Shown here one piece after another: positions 34,431 to 46,440 of a stretch of 64,000 nt of DNA. The notes beneath the pieces were generated by a model. It searched no databases. It was not told where the DNA came from and worked only from the letters and a program-made list of their open reading frames with translations. This DNA is from Taenia hydatigena (taxonomy: Eukaryota; Platyhelminthes; Cestoda; Cyclophyllidea; Taeniidae), in NCBI GenBank assembly GCA_036345935.2, contig JADWOT020000001.1, positions 24,879,886-24,943,885 on the forward strand, in the 5' to 3' direction. A program made the position numbers and the translations under genes. The stretch's first letter is position 1; each line of letters opens with the position of its first letter.

Positions 34431-37400
34431 CGCTCTTTAAGATTTCTCGAGGAAGTAGTGGAAGACACGCCAAGTAGAATAACGACCCATCACCTTTCAA
34501 GGAGATAAAATGAAGTGGTCGCGCACCCAAATTGAATCACTTTACTCAAATGTTTCTTTTTAGCATGCCATAAATTTTGCATGTGACGCACATTTTACAG
34601 AGAGGTTTATTTATAGTCAGACGCCAGTTCAAAATAACTAGTCTCTCGGACTGTTTTGCCGATCAGCTTCTTTGCACAGTGGTTTGAACGATTCTGCTGG
34701 TCAGCAATCAAGTAATCATGTTAATCTGATTAAAATGCATTTAAGCAGCAGTGAGGGCAAAATATGCATGTAAGGAATCTCAGCACATTAGCTCAAAGCT
34801 ATAGTCTACCATAAAATATCTACTCTGTTAGGTCGATGCACATATGAAACGATCATAAGCTCATTATCGGGTCGGCCATTTAAAACGGTGTAACAACAAT
34901 AGTTGCTGATCCGCATCCGTATCCTCATGACCACGTATTTTTACTCTGATTACTGTCTCTTTGGTTGGGGAACATGGGTTGGATGCCAAATCTACGCAAC
35001 TGGATTAATGCAGTCGCAATTTGAGGTTCTCTTTTTACTTGAAGTAGCATTTTGGACAACAGTAAGTGAAGTTTGTCACTCCAGAGCGTCCCAGTAATTT
35101 CTACACACTCGGGCTGTCAAACTGCAACCCACTGATTCATTTCCATTTAGCAAGTGCAAAATGGCACTAAGTTGTGGTATGTGATTAACAATGACGGCGA
35201 ATCAAGCATTATCAACCTTGTGAGCATATACCACCAAAAAGCTACTGAAAGTTTCCGATCAATGGTAATTAATGCTGGGCCTTCTATCAGTCAGTATGTG
35301 CATATGCTGTAATACCTATAATGCCTTCCATGGCACTACGGGATGTTATGAAGGTAGCACTTATTTTTAGTTTGTTATTTAGCTACTTGCCTCATCTTCT
35401 ATAGGTTTTGGGTTAGAAATGGAGTTGCTCGCAATCGGTTGCTTCAGTAAAACATAATTAAGCTAAAACGCCTCCCTATTTCAAGCATTTAAAAGATTGT
35501 TTGTAAATGGGTCTTCGAGGAAATCTGCAATATGATTTTAAAGGCCTATTCGAATAAACTTTCTCCATGTCTCAACAATGCACACTTCAATTATTTTCCT
35601 TTTATCATAATTGTCTGCTAAATTTTGGTCTGATGCCAGTGTAGGATGCCGATGCATGGATTTATAAGGGGTTTATTTATTTCTAAAAGTCTAAAGATGA
35701 AGGCTTAAAACAAATTTTATTGATGCAATAAAAATTACTACTCAGTGAAGTGCAGTTTTGCGTACAGAGTGTATATGGCTTGCCTAACAATTGCGCCGCG
35801 TCGAGACTTTTGGAGGACGAAACACGCAGTGACACCTAGGCAGAACATGCGTCGCCAATATACAGAAAGGGTTTGATGGATAACAGGATTGGTCCAAATG
35901 CCGAGCCACTCAGTGATATTACAATGGAGACTGCCCAGGGGACTTGGCAATCTCATAATTTAACTTGAATGTAGGACGCATAAAAGTAAAGTATGGCTAA
36001 AACACTACCCTAGGCAAAGGTGCTTAATGGCAGTTTGTCCAATCGTAAGTATGGATTACTCTAAGCAGTAATTTAGGTCGAGAAGTAATTAGTTGTTTTT
36101 CGAAGAATCAGTGCATGGAATAAAGTAGCACAAAGTTTGGCCCTTTCTCCTGTTGATACTTACCGGACAAGTTGTGGTGACACTACTATGAATAAAAAAG
36201 GGTGACTCCCAAAGGGCCTAATGTAGTCTTGTCATGCAGCCTAAATTGCTTTGTAATGATGACATGCATGGCATGGGAAGTTCACTAATTATATTCTGCG
36301 GTTACTGTAATATTAAAGCCTTAATTCTATTATTTAGGCAGAAAATCAGTGGTAATATTCATTATTGGAGGAGACTTATGCGGTTATCAGATAATCATGT
36401 TGTGTCAGGTAAAATGGTGTGATATTTAAACTAGCTACACGCATTTGGTCAGAACGTACCTTAATTTGACCCTACACGAGTCAAGTCAGCAATTGCATTA
36501 AATATGATTAAGAATATTGGCAAGTAAAAGTCAAAGATGCCTTTAGAGGGAAGACGGCTCCCATGCTGCTAAATAAATTGTATGAGCCCGTTAAACATTA
36601 AAATTTAGCTTTACGTCTATGCGCTAAGGCAAGCACTATTAACTGATTGGTTCCCAAACAATTGCACAATCTATCAAGGTAATGCAGATTTTCCAGCAGC
36701 GATTGTTGTTAAACTGTTGTTGTAACGAAAGGTTGACTCGGATACAAAAACGTCATCTTCATAACGCTTGATAAACACCTCCAAGCACAGACTGCTCAAA
36801 TGGGGCGACTAGTTTTAGCAATTTCATGGGCCAAGTAAACCACTCAAGCCGTTAATTTTACGATTAGGAAAGGCTGCAAGCCTGCTGCATAAAGTAACTG
36901 AAGGCAATAAGGGAATTTTGAGGAGGAGAACGACTATAATAAAGTTCTTAAGGTACTAAAGCGATTTTTCCGCTCTGTAAAGATTTTGCGGTTTGCGGTG
37001 GATAATGGTGACAGCAATGCAGCCGTGTCTGTGCTTTTTACCGAGGAAGCAAAGAATGAAAGGAATGCTTCATCGTCATTGCAATAACAAGATTACAGAG
37101 AACGAGGCGGAAAAACACAACACATGGTGAGCGAAAGGCTGTTGACAAAGCTTTTATAACATTGGGTAGTGCAACCAGTTGCTCAAGAGTTACACAAGCA
37201 CCTGGGTTGCATGAGTAGAAGGAGACATTAAAAACGTTTGATCTAAAACAAGCTTATGCCACCTAAAGCGATTTTGAATGGCCTTTCTCACAGCAATCTC
37301 ACTACTTTAACCTATGCCGCAATGCTTTGAAGGAAAGAGTAGGCATTTACTTCATGGGTTATCTGGTAGCCACCGTGACAGGAAACTGACCTTTTTTAGT

Positions 37401-40400
37401 TATGATAGAGTTCTTTACCAAAGAAAACCACACTGATCTAGTGATAGCACAAGACGCTGAAGCATTAGCGCTTGTCTTACCTGGTTAGTTGATTCGTTAG
37501 CATGGAGTGCCCGAAACAACGCATGGCATTCGAGGACCTAATTTCGGAAGCCTACATTCGCCAAGACTACATAATGATCTCCAAATCCCAAAGAAGTGCA
37601 TGACAATTAAGTGTCCAAAAAGGATTAGACACGTTGAAAAGCATGCTCTCTGATTGGACTGCTGAATACACTCACTGAGGACAGGCGACTGTGAGATTGA
37701 GTTAGGCCTGGGGTGAGACTTATGCGCTTATAGGGGCACTGCCAAACGTCAAAATGGGCAGCAGGTAACAACTGTGTTCTGAGATTGATGGAAGTCAAAG
37801 GTAAAAGTTTATGGTAGTACTTTAATGCTTACGCCTGCCAAAAGATTTATTGATTCGAACCCAACCAGACTCAACTCCATCGAGAAGGAGTCCTGGCACA
37901 AATACACGAGTGATCTTCCTACGAAAACTGCACCTTGAGTTGCGTTTTCCGTAAGGCAATGATTCGTTTGCAGTGGTCAAAGCTGCCTCACCTATAAAGC
38001 ATCTCGCCCGCAACACACATAAAAACGACTGCTCATGACAACAAGTTGCGGCCCTACAAATACACACCACCAGTCAGAAATTAAAATGGAATTAACGGAA
38101 AATGACAGATGATAGCATACATAAAATCAACACACAAGGAAAGCACAAAGTAGTACTAGAATAACGAGAGCCATGCAGTAACATTTTCGGCTTGCTCTTT
38201 AGAACAAAGGCGTTCCGTGAACCCTATGATTCCCTATTGAAGAATTATCAGACTTTCGCAATTAAGAGCAGATTTGGGGCCCAGGCCCTCTCCAACATTT
38301 ATTCATTGTCATTAATCTTGACCAATGCACACATTCTCGTTGAACAATCTGTTTGTTATAAAGCTTTGAAAGCCTGAAGAAGTTAAATATGGAACGTGCT
38401 AAGTGATGGTAAAGAGAGAGATACATACTTTATTTTTGCATCAAGATGCATTGTCTTTAATGGGTAGGGAGACACCATTTTCACCCACCATTACACAGCC
38501 TTGGCACATCTTCCTAAAAAATTGAATGTTAAAAAGTCATCGATCTCGTTGTGGATCATACGCGTTAATGAAACGTAGAAAGAAGAGACAAATGCACTCC
38601 GCCTTGATTATTGTGGTCAGGAAGGAAAAGAAACCCAATGAATTTTAATGGCAGTTAGCCTTGTCTTTGGAGCACATAGCTGCTTACCTTAAAGTAACCC
38701 CCATTTGCTACTATGATGCTTTACATCTTCATCTCTTTTGCATGACTACCACATTCCCTTGGTGATCAAAACCAGCAACAAACTATGTCTCACTATTGTG
38801 ATCGCATAGGACTACACATTACCAGGCTGATTAATTCTGTGCAGTGGTTTCCTATGCGTTTATGCTCGCAGACACCTCAGCACGCCTTCGTGGCGTGGCT
38901 TTTAGTGTGCTGATAGGAGGCGTCTAGCCTTTTGGATTTATGCATTAATCCACACTCCGATAAGGTTTCTCATAGAGGATTCCCACCAATTATTGCCACT
39001 CGTGACGGTACATATAATCTGATAGCACTAATAACCGACAATGGGGTAAACGAGGAGTTGTGACCCTCGAAATTAGCATTAGCATTCACCCGCACTTTCT
39101 GCCTTCTTGTTTGCATTCTCAGTGTTCAGTTCTATAGTCAAAATCATCGATTACCAGCTATGAAATGCGTTTAGTGCCACAAACAGCCTGTTTCTCGTAG
39201 TTCACAAGATTGCTTAACAAATTCACACATTTGTTCATACTTTTTGCGTATAAGAATCTAAACAATCTAACTTCAACTTAGAATGCAAAATTATTTGATA
39301 TTTTACCCGGTCTTGATATCACTGACGATTATGTAAATCCTAAATATTTAAAGTACATACTGCACTCAACGTAAAAGCACTGGTCTCTCACTTAAGCTGA
39401 GACTAAAATCATGCTAATTTCTTGGTGCTAAGGATTTTGCAAGTCTACTCACTAGCATTCTTAGTAGAGTTAGATTCTTTCTACTCAACAACTCTCCATT
39501 TTTCTGTGTGAGCACAGTAATCAATGGGCCCGCTTAGATAAGCATCTCCACTCGCTGCTCTTCTCACCGCCTTCGGCGGTTTCCTTGCTAAATGCTTTAA
39601 AAGCTAACTAATAACAAAAAGAATGCATTATCTCCTTTGAACGCGTTTCATTCGACCTTGGTCGCGATCAGTTTTACGGAATCATGCACATTCGCCTTAC
39701 GCAAGCTTTAATGAAGTGTTAATACCGGAATTGGAGAAAGCAATACAATTAAATGCATTGTGCTACGAATCCACTAATAGAATTTTAATAAACTATTTTT
39801 CCATATGCATGCATGCTGCTTTCACAAATAAGTGCATCTTTGTTAGAGATGCTGCAAGCAGCGTAACTATATGCATTTTGCCTTCAAACGAACAAGATAA
39901 GCTGGACTGCTACGACTAAAGAATCCACCTGGTAGATCATTCGCGGTTCCTCAGAGATGGCTTGATGATCGCCCAAGGGGCTCTCTCACCACATTAGGAT
40001 TTGATTACCGCAGTCAAGATCGATGAAAAGGAAAATGGATCGAGTAAAATGCAATTTCTTGTAAGATTACTTCAGATGCTTGGTGGCTTTAATAGCTCTT
40101 AATTGGCTACTGTGCCGACAAAATTGCGACCGTAAAGTATCAAAATCGTTTAAAGGAGCTTAAGAGACCGGTCAAATCTATTAGGATAGGCTGATATGAC
40201 GTGATTTCGAGAAGGATAAAGAGTGGCCATGTCATTTGAGGAGACAGTGCATGTGATCAAAATCTCTTTGCATCAACAGTAATGATAAGATCTTGTAACT
40301 TATTTCTAACTTTTTCAGTCGGGTGATTCGGTTGCAAATGTATTAGGAAAGCCGTGCGATCGTTAGTCCAAGATCTAGCGTAATTGAAAAGTCTCCTTCA

Positions 40401-40414
40401 GTTTGTCACGCTAT
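34431..40414. other. About 6 kb without a supported gene
   Basis: Only short frames, none with recognised motifs or consistent splice sites. Two GC-rich hairpins occur: a 6-bp stem with a TTCGT loop near 38880-38897, and ACCGCC-TTC-GGCGGT at 39566-39580. Confidence 0.45.
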
Positions 40415-41822
40415 TCAGGCAGTGGTGACCTTCACATTAATTGTTTCGGATAAAAGCATGGACAAAAGTGAGATTTTGTAAAGCAAAAGTATTAATCCTG
40501 TAGGCCACGAAAAATTGGTTGTTTCATGGCTGGGATTCGACGATCCCGATTCTAGAACTGAACACTGGGAATGTAAACAAGAGGGCAGAAAGTGTAAGTG
40601 AATGCTGATGTTAGGCAAGCAACCTGCAGTAGTAGCAAAAAAAGCCTTACAGACGCGATAATATGTGAAAAGGAAGTAGAGAATGCGGAAAAGTTCATCG
40701 TAAGTGCGTGCTGCTGATGGCCGTAAGCAGTTGTTTAATGTAGCACGCAGCCTAACGGACGCACAAACACCATATATTGAATTGAGAACATGCAAAAGGC
40801 AGCTGATTTTACAGGCGTCACCTCTTTTCCACATCCCAGCAGTGGTTTCCGTGGCAAAACTTATTGCGAATGCCACCCTTATTGACTCCCAGGATGACAA
40901 ATTACAGCAAGTAGTGCAGCCACAGGAAGCTCTCTGATGAACAGGCTCGAGCTTGGTGGATATAGGTCGCTCGCACTCATCAAATCGAGGTAAGCTGACG
41001 CCAGTCTCACATTATTGGCATCACCTTGAATTTAGCCAGACACTCCAAGCCCAAAACAAAACTCGGTTACACCCCCAGTTAGCACTACGATCGACTTGGC
41101 GATCAGAAAGCACAATTAATGCGATCAGAGAATGCTGCAGTCTGCACCTCTGGAAACCTTTCCTCCTCTCTCGCTCTCACATCTCACTCTTGTCGTCCTC
41201 ACCCATGCGTGTCTAATCTATAGTAGAATGTGCACACCATGACACACCCTTACGACAGCACCGTCACACACACTTCTTCAATTCGCTTGACACCATACCA
41301 TTGTAACAAATCAATGTGTGCGAAACACTCACCCATGCTCGTAGCTCTGCTCAGGTTCCGATTCACTTTGGTATTTTCTCCTACTTGCATGGCTAAGCAC
41401 ATCGGCGAGTTCAGCAATGACACTTGCATGCGAAGGAATACCATGCTCCTTGAGATGTTCCTCGAAACTGCACGCAAAGTAAACACATTAAATGTTGACT
41501 ATTCGCCCTATAGTGCCGCGAATTACACAAGGGAGTGGGGTTACAAGAAGTAGTCAACTCGACTGGGACACACAAGACAAATAAAAGCAAGTCAATCGCA
41601 AATCTTCCATCTAATTGAGCTCATGCTGTCGTTGCAGCATTCTTAAGGCTCGACCAAAATCACCATCAGAAAATCGAAAATTATACTGTTCATTCAATCT
41701 TCAAACGAGACGCTTATGCACGTAGTAGTGAAACATCATAAGATAATTTTAGCGGGGAATATTTTACTAGTTGTGATGGGTTGGATACTCGCTTACTTCC
41801 ATCGATCAACGCATGGATAGGT
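40415..41822 (-). pseudogene. Inverted partial copy of the 43.4-46.2 kb gene, with an extended last exon
   Basis: On the minus strand this carries the end of exon 5 (41822-41797), all of exon 6 (41467-41333) and all of exon 7 (from 40994) of the plus-strand gene at 43.4-46.2 kb, with splice sites kept. Against that gene, exon 6 differs by at least Ala for Thr and Lys for Glu. After the 934-bp copied block ends at 40889 the exon 7 frame does not stop but runs on to 40415, giving 192 residues from the acceptor, with hydrophobic stretches (ILYFLFTYYR; LILLLYKISLLSMLL). No upstream exons 1-4 were found beyond 41822, so it is a 5'-truncated copy unless it has gained new ones. Confidence 0.68.
40889..41822 (+). 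repeat. 934-bp near-identical inverted repeat, left arm
   Basis: Base-for-base inverted counterpart of 45290-46223; both arms are 934 bp, and paired positions add up to 87112. I noticed only about a dozen differences by eye. Outer boundary CCAGGATGA, inner boundary GGATAGGT. I see no terminal inverted repeats and no target-site duplication, so it does not look like a standard transposon. Confidence 0.93.
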
Positions 41823-43388
41823 GGTGTTAAATATCTTTTGATTAGGCTAAAATCATTGTACTATCGAACGCGTAGGGCACAGCTGACAGCGAGATACTTC
41901 ATGCACAGATAAAGACGTAAGCATGTATTTTGCTTGAAGTTAGAAATCACACCGTGCTGATTGGTTGACTTGCTACAAGTTGTCACTCATAGGATTCGAG
42001 AGAAGCGATTGCCATCAGGATTACACCGATGTGTCGCCGCACTGACCGTTATTTTGTCGAAGAGATGTGCGACAAGGCTGGGGATTCAGCTGCATCGAGT
42101 TTTATTTGTGAATTGTGCTCAAAATCGTAAGTCATTTGCTTTGGAGCGGCTTCCTTTGTATGGCAATGACGATACGGAGAGACTCATTAAGCCAGTAAAG
42201 GGTAATTGTGCTTTGGTTTACACATTTTTGCTAACCCAAATATGTGGATGGTTTGCGCACCTGATCCAAGGCGTTTAATTTTAACAGAAAATGAACAGTT
42301 GTATCCAAGTTGTGCCTATGGTTTCGAGTGCAATACAAGTAAAACGCAAAGGAATTGAGTTTTTTAATAAACCGTAACAGCCCTTCCTTAAAATTAGAGA
42401 GGCTGACACATTTAGGCTAGGGGCAGTATCAGTAAAGTAGAAGGTCATTAGTTAGAATATCGTGAAGCAAAAGGCATGAGAATATTGATACCAGGTTTCT
42501 GGCGCATCAGTAGATGCGATGGAGAGGCGCGCTACCTCGTGGAAGTACCGAGAAGGATGAACCTTGCCTACACATTGTTATGCAGGCCCATTACCCCCAA
42601 CAGCTGTGTCTGCTATTGCAAGTAGGATCACGACATCAGGTCACCTCTTTTAATACGTAGAGTTTGAAGCGAGAACACAGGGTCTCTACTTTGCAGTCTT
42701 ATCTCATTCGATTCTATCCCACCTGCAAAGCGCACCAAAGCCAGAGCTAAAGCATAAACGAGCTGCTTAATGAGCAAGGGAAAAATATTTCGCTGATTAA
42801 ATTTGCACTCCTTTGTCTCTTGTAGGGCCCGTCTTAGGTGGATGCAGACCAAATTGTTTGTTTATTGCCATCATTGTAATCATCAGGTCTGTGTGCATTG
42901 TCTTGCAAAACACCGTGAAGATGTAAGTAACAGCAATTTTTAAATTATTTACGAGATATTTAATTTTTATTTTTGAGTATCGCAGCGCTTGCTTAAACGT
43001 GAGATACAGAGTATCTAATGACATAATATGCAGGTGAGACAGAAAGCTGTGATGTATTTGGCGTTTGCAGAGCGTTCCTGCAATTAATTTGCACAGCTAC
43101 TGTATTTTCGTAAAGGAATTGATTTAAAAGTTTCCCAGTCTACACCTGAACTGGTGCTGAAAGATAAACTTAGAATGTCTGATCACAAATAATGTTTATT
43201 CACGGTTTTCTTAATTGTTGTAAAAATCTGAGCATGTTATTTGTGCCAATTATCTGCTCAATTAACTTCGGCAGTCATGAAGTTTTAAAAAAATTAGCTT
43301 CTGTTACATAGAACTGCAAATCGAAGCACCGGTAGCGATACTTCACATCTCATTTTCTTGTGTTCGTCTGCCTACCCTCCTTTCCAAC
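41823..43388. other. Interval between the diverging copies
   Basis: Holds inverted repeat E copy 2. A plus segment at 42021-42126 has an acceptor-like (GCCATCAG) and a donor-like (AAAATC|GTAAGT) boundary, with two frames open, and could be an exon; not supported further. No promoter for either neighbour was recognised. Confidence 0.35.
42560..42930 (-). repeat. Inverted repeat E, copy 2
   Basis: Opposite-strand partner of 31895-32270. Two overlapping minus frames (43024-42797 and 42852-42628) cover it, with FTVFCKTMHTD and ALQETKECK; the two frames together suggest one frameshifted ancestral reading frame. Confidence 0.7.
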
Positions 43389-46229
43389 ATGCAGCACACC
43401 TCAATGCTACTTGTAAAGCTGAATTCTCTGTCTCGTCACAACGTGGTATTGAGGTCGTGCTTGAAAAAGTTAAGCAAGCAATACAACTCTGAACTGGTTA
43501 CAAAGGAGAATTTATGGGTCGTGATTCTTGGTGCATTGGAAAACGCAATGCGTGAGCTGCATGAGGCTGCAAACAGGGCGCTCACCGCTGCCACTGCAAA
43601 AGTAGAAGTGATGAATGTGGCAGACCTCGAGATCATGGACGGACTCGCTCATCGTATAACGAATCTTTTAGCCGAGATGGGCAAGGCACATAGTGCCTAT
43701 ATGTCGCTGGAGGGAATGAAGGCAAGCCAAGATAGATAGTGAAATAATTGAAAACAGCTAGCTAGGCTTGCTCATACAATTATAAAGATTGCTTAAATTC
43801 CTGTTTTATCTCTTCCTTTCGCCTCTTTACCTCATCACTTTGTCAACTTTTTCCTTTTGTATCCCGCCTAGAAATTGCGAGAGGCTATGATGATGCGGAA
43901 GTCGCTAGAACGACTCCGCATCAGTGCTGCAACATTCAAGAGAACAATGGAACAAATTCCATCCTTATCCTTAACACAGATGCATCTATCTGAGCGATTT
44001 AAAAATGTAAGCTGTCAAATGTGAGTGTGAGTAACCGAATGTGTGGAGATATAAATGAGCAAATTAGCCAGTCAAAATTGAGGCTTACTGCAGAGATCAA
44101 TTATGGCCGAAATTCGAAAACGCGATTATTGCAAGTATCACATTGCAAACTCTGTAGCTGCAGCTATCGATTTAGGTGGCCATCGCCTATCTACGGGCTA
44201 ATAATGATGAAATGTTAGTGCTTCAATAAAGGCCTATTGTTGCATTGTTTAGATAATGAGCGTCAATGACGATGGTGCATGCATATAGTGGACACTTTGG
44301 TCTGTTCTCGTTTAGATTGGCCAGCGTGTGAGAGACTTCAATCTTTTGATATGTAACACAGATGTGTCGATTCCGCAGCAACTTCACCTCTACTCTTGTA
44401 ACGACACTGAAGGCAAAGGGCAAGTTTGATATGGAGGTTGTGCACCTTTAAAGTAATCTGAGTGGCACTTTTCTTTAAGGTAGATGAACTGGAAGGTAAT
44501 GAAGAAGAAGCTGATGGATGTTCAGCAATTAGAGTGTTGCTCTTTTTTAAATATCTGTTCACAATAATGCATTAAGCCCTCCATCGTGCATATTTATGGG
44601 CGTATCTCTTGATTGGCAACGGCGTAATAATGGATACTTTGGCTTTGTACATGAGATAAGGAGAATGTCAAATGATCGGCACTCGCTTGTGCGAGTAGTA
44701 GCTATGTGTTTATTACAGAATAAGAACGCGAAATTGTGAGGCATAGACAGAGTAAATACGACGACACCAGAAACAAGCTAGGTTGGCCAAGAGTGATTCA
44801 TAAAAAAATAAAAGCTTTGAATGCTCAGTAGGCCTTGAAAGAGTGCTTTCAGCGCCGCACGACCGAAAACGGTTCCAGATCTCAGAACTGAAAAGTTATG
44901 GAGCGTTGATTTCGTAGATGTTGCCACATCGTAAGAAGCGGAGGTTGGCTTGAAGTGGCTTCTTTAAGAGCTAGGTGGCTAAGTGTTGTCGTAAGGTCTC
45001 TAAATTTCTTAATTTATTTTAGTAAATTTGACTGATATGCCAATTTATCTGCAGAATTAAAGCACCTCCCAATTTTCCCGAAGTTAATCGGCAATTTGCC
45101 GCAAGTAAAAATACGCCTTCCGCAAAAGGAAGCATCATTGGCAGCCTCTTCAAGCGATATAGCGAATCCACAAAAGAGGACTCAAATGACAAAAGGAACG
45201 CAACACGTGTCAAGAATTCCAATACAGGAGTTCACCAGACATCAAAAGCAGCAGATCAGCCACAACCCGATTGCGTGTTCGTCAGCTTTACCTATCCATG
45301 CGTTGATCGATGGAAGTAAGCGAGTATCCAACCCATCACAGCTAGTAAAATATTCCCCGCTAAAATTATCTTATGATGTTTCACTACTACGTGCATAAGC
45401 GTCTCGTTTGAAGATTGAATGAACAGTATAATTTTCGATTTTCGGATGGTGATTTTGGTCAAGCCTTAAGAATACTGCAACGACAGCATGAGCTCAATTG
45501 GATGGAAGATTTGCGATTGACTTGCTTTTATTTGTCTTGTGTGTCCCAGTCGAGTTGACTACTTCTTGTGACCCCACTCCCTTGTGTAATTCGCGGCGCC
45601 GTAGGGCGAATAGTCAACATTTAATGTGTTTACTTTGCGTGCAGTTTTGAGGAACATCTCAAGGAGCATGGTATTCCTTCGCATGCAAGTGTCATTGCTG
45701 AACTCACCGATGTGCTTAGCCATGCAAGTAGGAGAGAATACCAAAGTGAATCGGAACCTGAGCAGAGCTACGAGCATGGGTGAGTGTTTCGCACACATTG
45801 ATTTGTTACAATGGTATGGTGTCAAGCGAATTGAAGAAGTGTGTGTGATGGTGCTGTCGTAAGGGTGTGTCATGGTGTGCACATTCTACTATAGATTAGA
45901 CACACATGGGTGAGGACGACAAGAGTGAGATGTGAGAGCGAGAGAGGAGGAAAGGTTTCCAGAGGTGCAGACTGCAGCATTCTCTGATCGCATTAATTGT
46001 GCTTTCTGATCGCCAAGTCGATCGTAGTGCTAACTGGGGGTGTAACCGAGTTTTGTTTTGGGCTTGGAGTGTCTGGCTAAATTCAAGGTGATGCCAATAA
46101 TGTGAGACTGGCGTCAGCTTACCTCGATTTGATGAGTGCGAGCGACCTATATCCACCAAGCTCGAGCCTGTTCATCAGAGAGCTTCCTGTGGCTGCACTA
46201 CTTGCTGTAATTTATCATCCTGGCTTTAA
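43389..46229 (+). CDS. Seven-exon gene of unknown function with two micro-exons
   Basis: Exons: 43389-43721, 43872-44006, 44480-44495 (16 nt), 44918-44930 (13 nt), 45055-45315, 45645-45779 and 46118-46229. Phases agree throughout and the total is 1005 nt, 334 residues plus stop. Intron 1 is GC-AG (AAG|GCAAGC to CGCCTAG); the others are GT-AG. Residues about 40-160 are probably helical (ALENAMRELHEAANRALTAA; KLREAMMMRKSLERLRI). About 170-250 are Ser/Lys/Asn-rich and likely disordered. The C-terminus has a Cys cluster (CGCTTCC) that might be lipid-modified. No family recognised. The ATG at 43389 is followed at 43394 by a good acceptor AG, so exon 1 may be internal and the true start further left. 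The last part is duplicated in inverted orientation at 40.9-41.8 kb. Confidence 0.72.
43892..43922 (+). other. Exonic hairpin
   Basis: GATGCGGAAGTCG and CGACTCCGCATC form a 12-bp stem with one bulged A and a 6-base loop, inside exon 2 of the gene. Confidence 0.6.
45290..46223 (-). repeat. 934-bp near-identical inverted repeat, right arm
   Basis: Pairs with 40889-41822. It begins inside exon 5 of the plus-strand gene and ends inside exon 7, two codons before the stop, so both boundaries cut coding sequence. Weaker homology continues outside: 46280-46440 resembles 40740-40610 inverted. Confidence 0.93.
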
Positions 46230-46279
46230 ATGGGTCGACATTTGCAATGTGCATTGTCACGAAAATTGATGTGTTTTAG

Positions 46280-46440
46280 GCATCAGTATGGCTGCGTGCT
46301 ACTGTGAACAACTACTGACGACCATCAGCACCATATACTTGCAATCGACTTCCTTCGCACCGTCTGCTTCCTTATCATATATTACCGCGTTTGTAAGGCT
46401 TAGTTCGTTACCACTGCAGGTTGCTTGCCTTAAAGTACTT
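46280..46440 (-). repeat. Older flanking homology beyond the 934-bp arm
   Basis: The inverted sequence resembles 40610-40740: GGCTGCGTGCTAC is shared, as are CATATTA and TGTAAGGCTT with CTGCAGGTTGCTTGCCT. Identity is roughly 75-80 per cent, well below that of the arm itself. Confidence 0.65.

Noticed and set aside
41230..41553. 107-codon frame present in both arms of the inverted repeat (also 45882-45559)
   Set aside because: It is conserved only because the arms are near-identical. The opposite strand carries exon 6 with matching splice sites and phases.
45096..45398. A 100-codon plus frame overlapping exon 5 of the unknown gene, and the apparent stop TAA at 45317 in the exon 5 frame
   Set aside because: The stop falls inside a strong donor (GGAA|GTAAGC at 45316) whose phase fits exon 6 exactly; the 100-codon frame is a shadow in another frame.
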